Shown: piece after piece, positions 15,286 to 16,480 of the stretch
Layout of the letters: every line of letters starts with the position of its first letter
Position numbering within the stretch: position 1 is the stretch's first letter
DNA from: an uncultured Erythrobacteraceae bacterium
GTDB taxonomy: Bacteria > Pseudomonadota > Alphaproteobacteria > Sphingomonadales > Sphingomonadaceae
Direction: 5' to 3'
Assembly (NCBI GenBank): GCA_946482075.1
Contig: CAMLQG010000081.1
Span: 1-16,480, forward strand
Length of the DNA: 16,480 nucleotides
Program-made: the position numbers and the translations under genes
Notes under the pieces: model-generated
The model's input: only the letters and a program-made list of their open reading frames with translations
Database searches by the model: none
Told to the model about the DNA's origin: nothing

Positions 15286-16173
15286 ATGGCGCCGCCGACA
15301 TCTCGTCACTCCGGATTCTCCCGCAAGGCGCAGTATAGCGTTTTCACGGGCTACGCGGTTGCCGTCATCGGCGCGCTGATCGGCGCCGTGCTGCTTGTCG
15401 TATCGCTCTTCAATCCCGGTTTCTTTTCCGATCTGCGCACCAGCGCGAGCGATGTGGCTGCGCCTATCGGCGATGCGGGCGCCAGCGGACGGACAGGCGG
15501 CCATGGTGTGATCGATATCGTCGCAGGCTATTTCCGGGCTGGAGCGCAGAACGCGAAATTGCGCGACGAGATGGAGATCGCCCGCATCCGCCTGAAGGAG
15601 GCGGATGCCGTGCGGGCCGAGAATGCGCGCCTCAAGGCTCTGCTGGCGATCGAGGACAGGGACCTCAAGCCGATTGCCGCCGGCCGGCTGATCGGCTCCA
15701 CATCCTCCAGCACGCGGCGCTATGCCTATCTTTCCGTCGGGCGCGAGGATGGCGTCACCGCGGGCATGCCGGTACGTTCGGAACGCGGGCTCGTCGGCCG
15801 CGTGCTCGAAGCCGGATCGGGCAGCGCGCGTATCCTTCTGCTGACGGATACAGAAAGCATGGTTCCGGTTCGGCGCGCGGGCGATAACGTCGTCGCATTC
15901 GCCGAAGGCCGCGCCGACGGCACGCTGCGTATCCGCCTGATCAATCTGGGCATCAATCCGCTCAAGAAGGGCGATGTCTTCGTGACTTCCGGTTCGGGCG
16001 GGCTCTATCGACCCGGAATCGCGGTTGCGATCGTGGCGCAGATCACCAAGGACGGCGCGATCGCCCGGTTGCTGAGCGATCCTGCGGCGACCGATTTCGT
16101 CATCGTTGAACCAGTCTGGAAGCCGGAAGCGCAGACGGTCATCAATCCGCCCCCGCCGAGCGACGCCAACTGA
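15286..16173 (+). CDS. mreC: Rod-shape-determining protein MreC
   Basis: MreC is the bitopic inner-membrane scaffold that links cytoplasmic MreB to the periplasmic cell-wall synthases. The 295-residue protein has a basic N-terminus, one membrane segment at about residues 19-42, a periplasmic coiled coil at about 86-122 (AKLRDEMEIARIRLKEADAV), and the double beta-domain region containing SVGREDGVTAGMPV, GLVGRVLEAG and LINLGINPLKKGDVFVTSG. The C-terminus is proline-rich (NPPPPSD). The ATG at 15286 follows AAGGGAG with a spacer of nine bases. Its TGA overlaps the mreD ATG as TGATG, which indicates translational coupling. Confidence 0.95.
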   Translation: MAPPTSRHSGFSRKAQYSVFTGYAVAVIGALIGAVLLVVSLFNPGFFSDLRTSASDVAAPIGDAGASGRTGGHGVIDIVAGYFRAGAQNAKLRDEMEIARIRLKEADAVRAENARLKALLAIEDRDLKPIAAGRLIGSTSSSTRRYAYLSVGREDGVTAGMPVRSERGLVGRVLEAGSGSARILLLTDTESMVPVRRAGDNVVAFAEGRADGTLRIRLINLGINPLKKGDVFVTSGSGGLYRPGIAVAIVAQITKDGAIARLLSDPAATDFVIVEPVWKPEAQTVINPPPPSDAN

Positions 16174-16480
16174 TGGAACGGCCCAACCCCCGTTCCCGCA
16201 GCGACCGGTTCGGCCGGAAGATCAATCGCGACCAGTCTCCCATCCTCGCCTGGAGCGTGCCCTGGGCAACGATCATGCTCGGTTCGCTGTCGCCCCTGCT
16301 CCCGATCATCTCTTCGGCGCCGGTCCTGCCGCCGCTCGGCTTCATGATGCTGATCGCATGGCGCATCGTGCATCCAGGCCTCCTGCCGCTCTGGGCGGGG
16401 CTTCCGCTTGGCCTGTTCGACGATCTCTACAGCGGCCAGCCTTTCGGCAGCGGGATGATGCTGTGGTCTCTGGTCCTACT
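16173..16480 (+). CDS. mreD: Rod-shape-determining protein MreD, cut by the window edge
   Basis: MreD is a small multi-spanning inner-membrane partner of MreC in the elongation complex. The 102 visible residues start with a basic cytoplasmic segment (MERPNPRSRSDRFGRKINRD), followed by hydrophobic spans at about 25-48, 50-65 and 68-83. They include GLPLGLFDDLYSGQPFGSGM (78-95), which matches the conserved MreD region. Family members have about 160-180 residues, so some 60-80 residues lie beyond 16480. The start shares its A with the mreC stop. The mreBC context makes the call firm despite the low sequence conservation of the family. Confidence 0.92.
   Translation, partial: MERPNPRSRSDRFGRKINRDQSPILAWSVPWATIMLGSLSPLLPIISSAPVLPPLGFMMLIAWRIVHPGLLPLWAGLPLGLFDDLYSGQPFGSGMMLWSLVL

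Overview
The window looks like core chromosome from a GC-rich alphaproteobacterium, most likely of the order Sphingomonadales. This rests on MreB and MreC close in sequence to alphaproteobacterial forms, a two-subunit glycyl-tRNA synthetase next to pyruvate phosphate dikinase, and short palindromic repeats of a type common in that group. The genus cannot be fixed from the sequence alone. I see no rRNA, tRNA, CRISPR array, insertion sequence, integrase or prophage gene.

Layout. From 1 to 5269 the minus strand carries glyQ, glyS and ppdK (read in that order; ppdK is cut by the left edge). From 5500 to 7304 the plus strand carries two overlapping TraB/GumN-family genes, one for a secreted protein and one for a lipoprotein. 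From 7526 to 8808 come rplY (ribosomal protein L25/Ctc) and pth (peptidyl-tRNA hydrolase), with a strong intrinsic terminator between them and two inverted copies of one palindromic repeat on either side. A minus-strand 2-oxoglutarate/Fe(II) oxygenase-like gene (8910-9692) lies between pth and ychF (9922-11022), two genes that are neighbours in many bacteria. On the minus strand follow mutL (12191-13993), a translationally coupled small lipoprotein gene (11652-12191) and an unrecognised secreted or membrane-anchored protein (11046-11573). From 14170 to the right edge the plus strand carries the cell-shape operon mreB, mreC and mreD (mreD cut by the edge).

The gene content is mostly translation (GlyQS, L25, Pth, YchF), mismatch repair (MutL) and rod-shape morphogenesis (MreBCD), with PPDK for pyruvate/PEP interconversion. 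I found no clear new biological system. The notable material is in small structures. A palindromic repeat is carried in frame inside glyS and shows stem covariation with intergenic copies. A predicted three-way RNA junction lies directly before the glyS ribosome binding site. A long hairpin sits in the rplY leader and a terminator sits before pth. An FNR/FixK-type box lies between the oxygenase gene and ychF. The two TraB/GumN paralogues appear to be sorted to different places in the envelope.

No stretch longer than 300 bases lacks a gene. The largest gaps are 5270-5499, 7305-7525 and 9693-9921, and their contents are listed as features.
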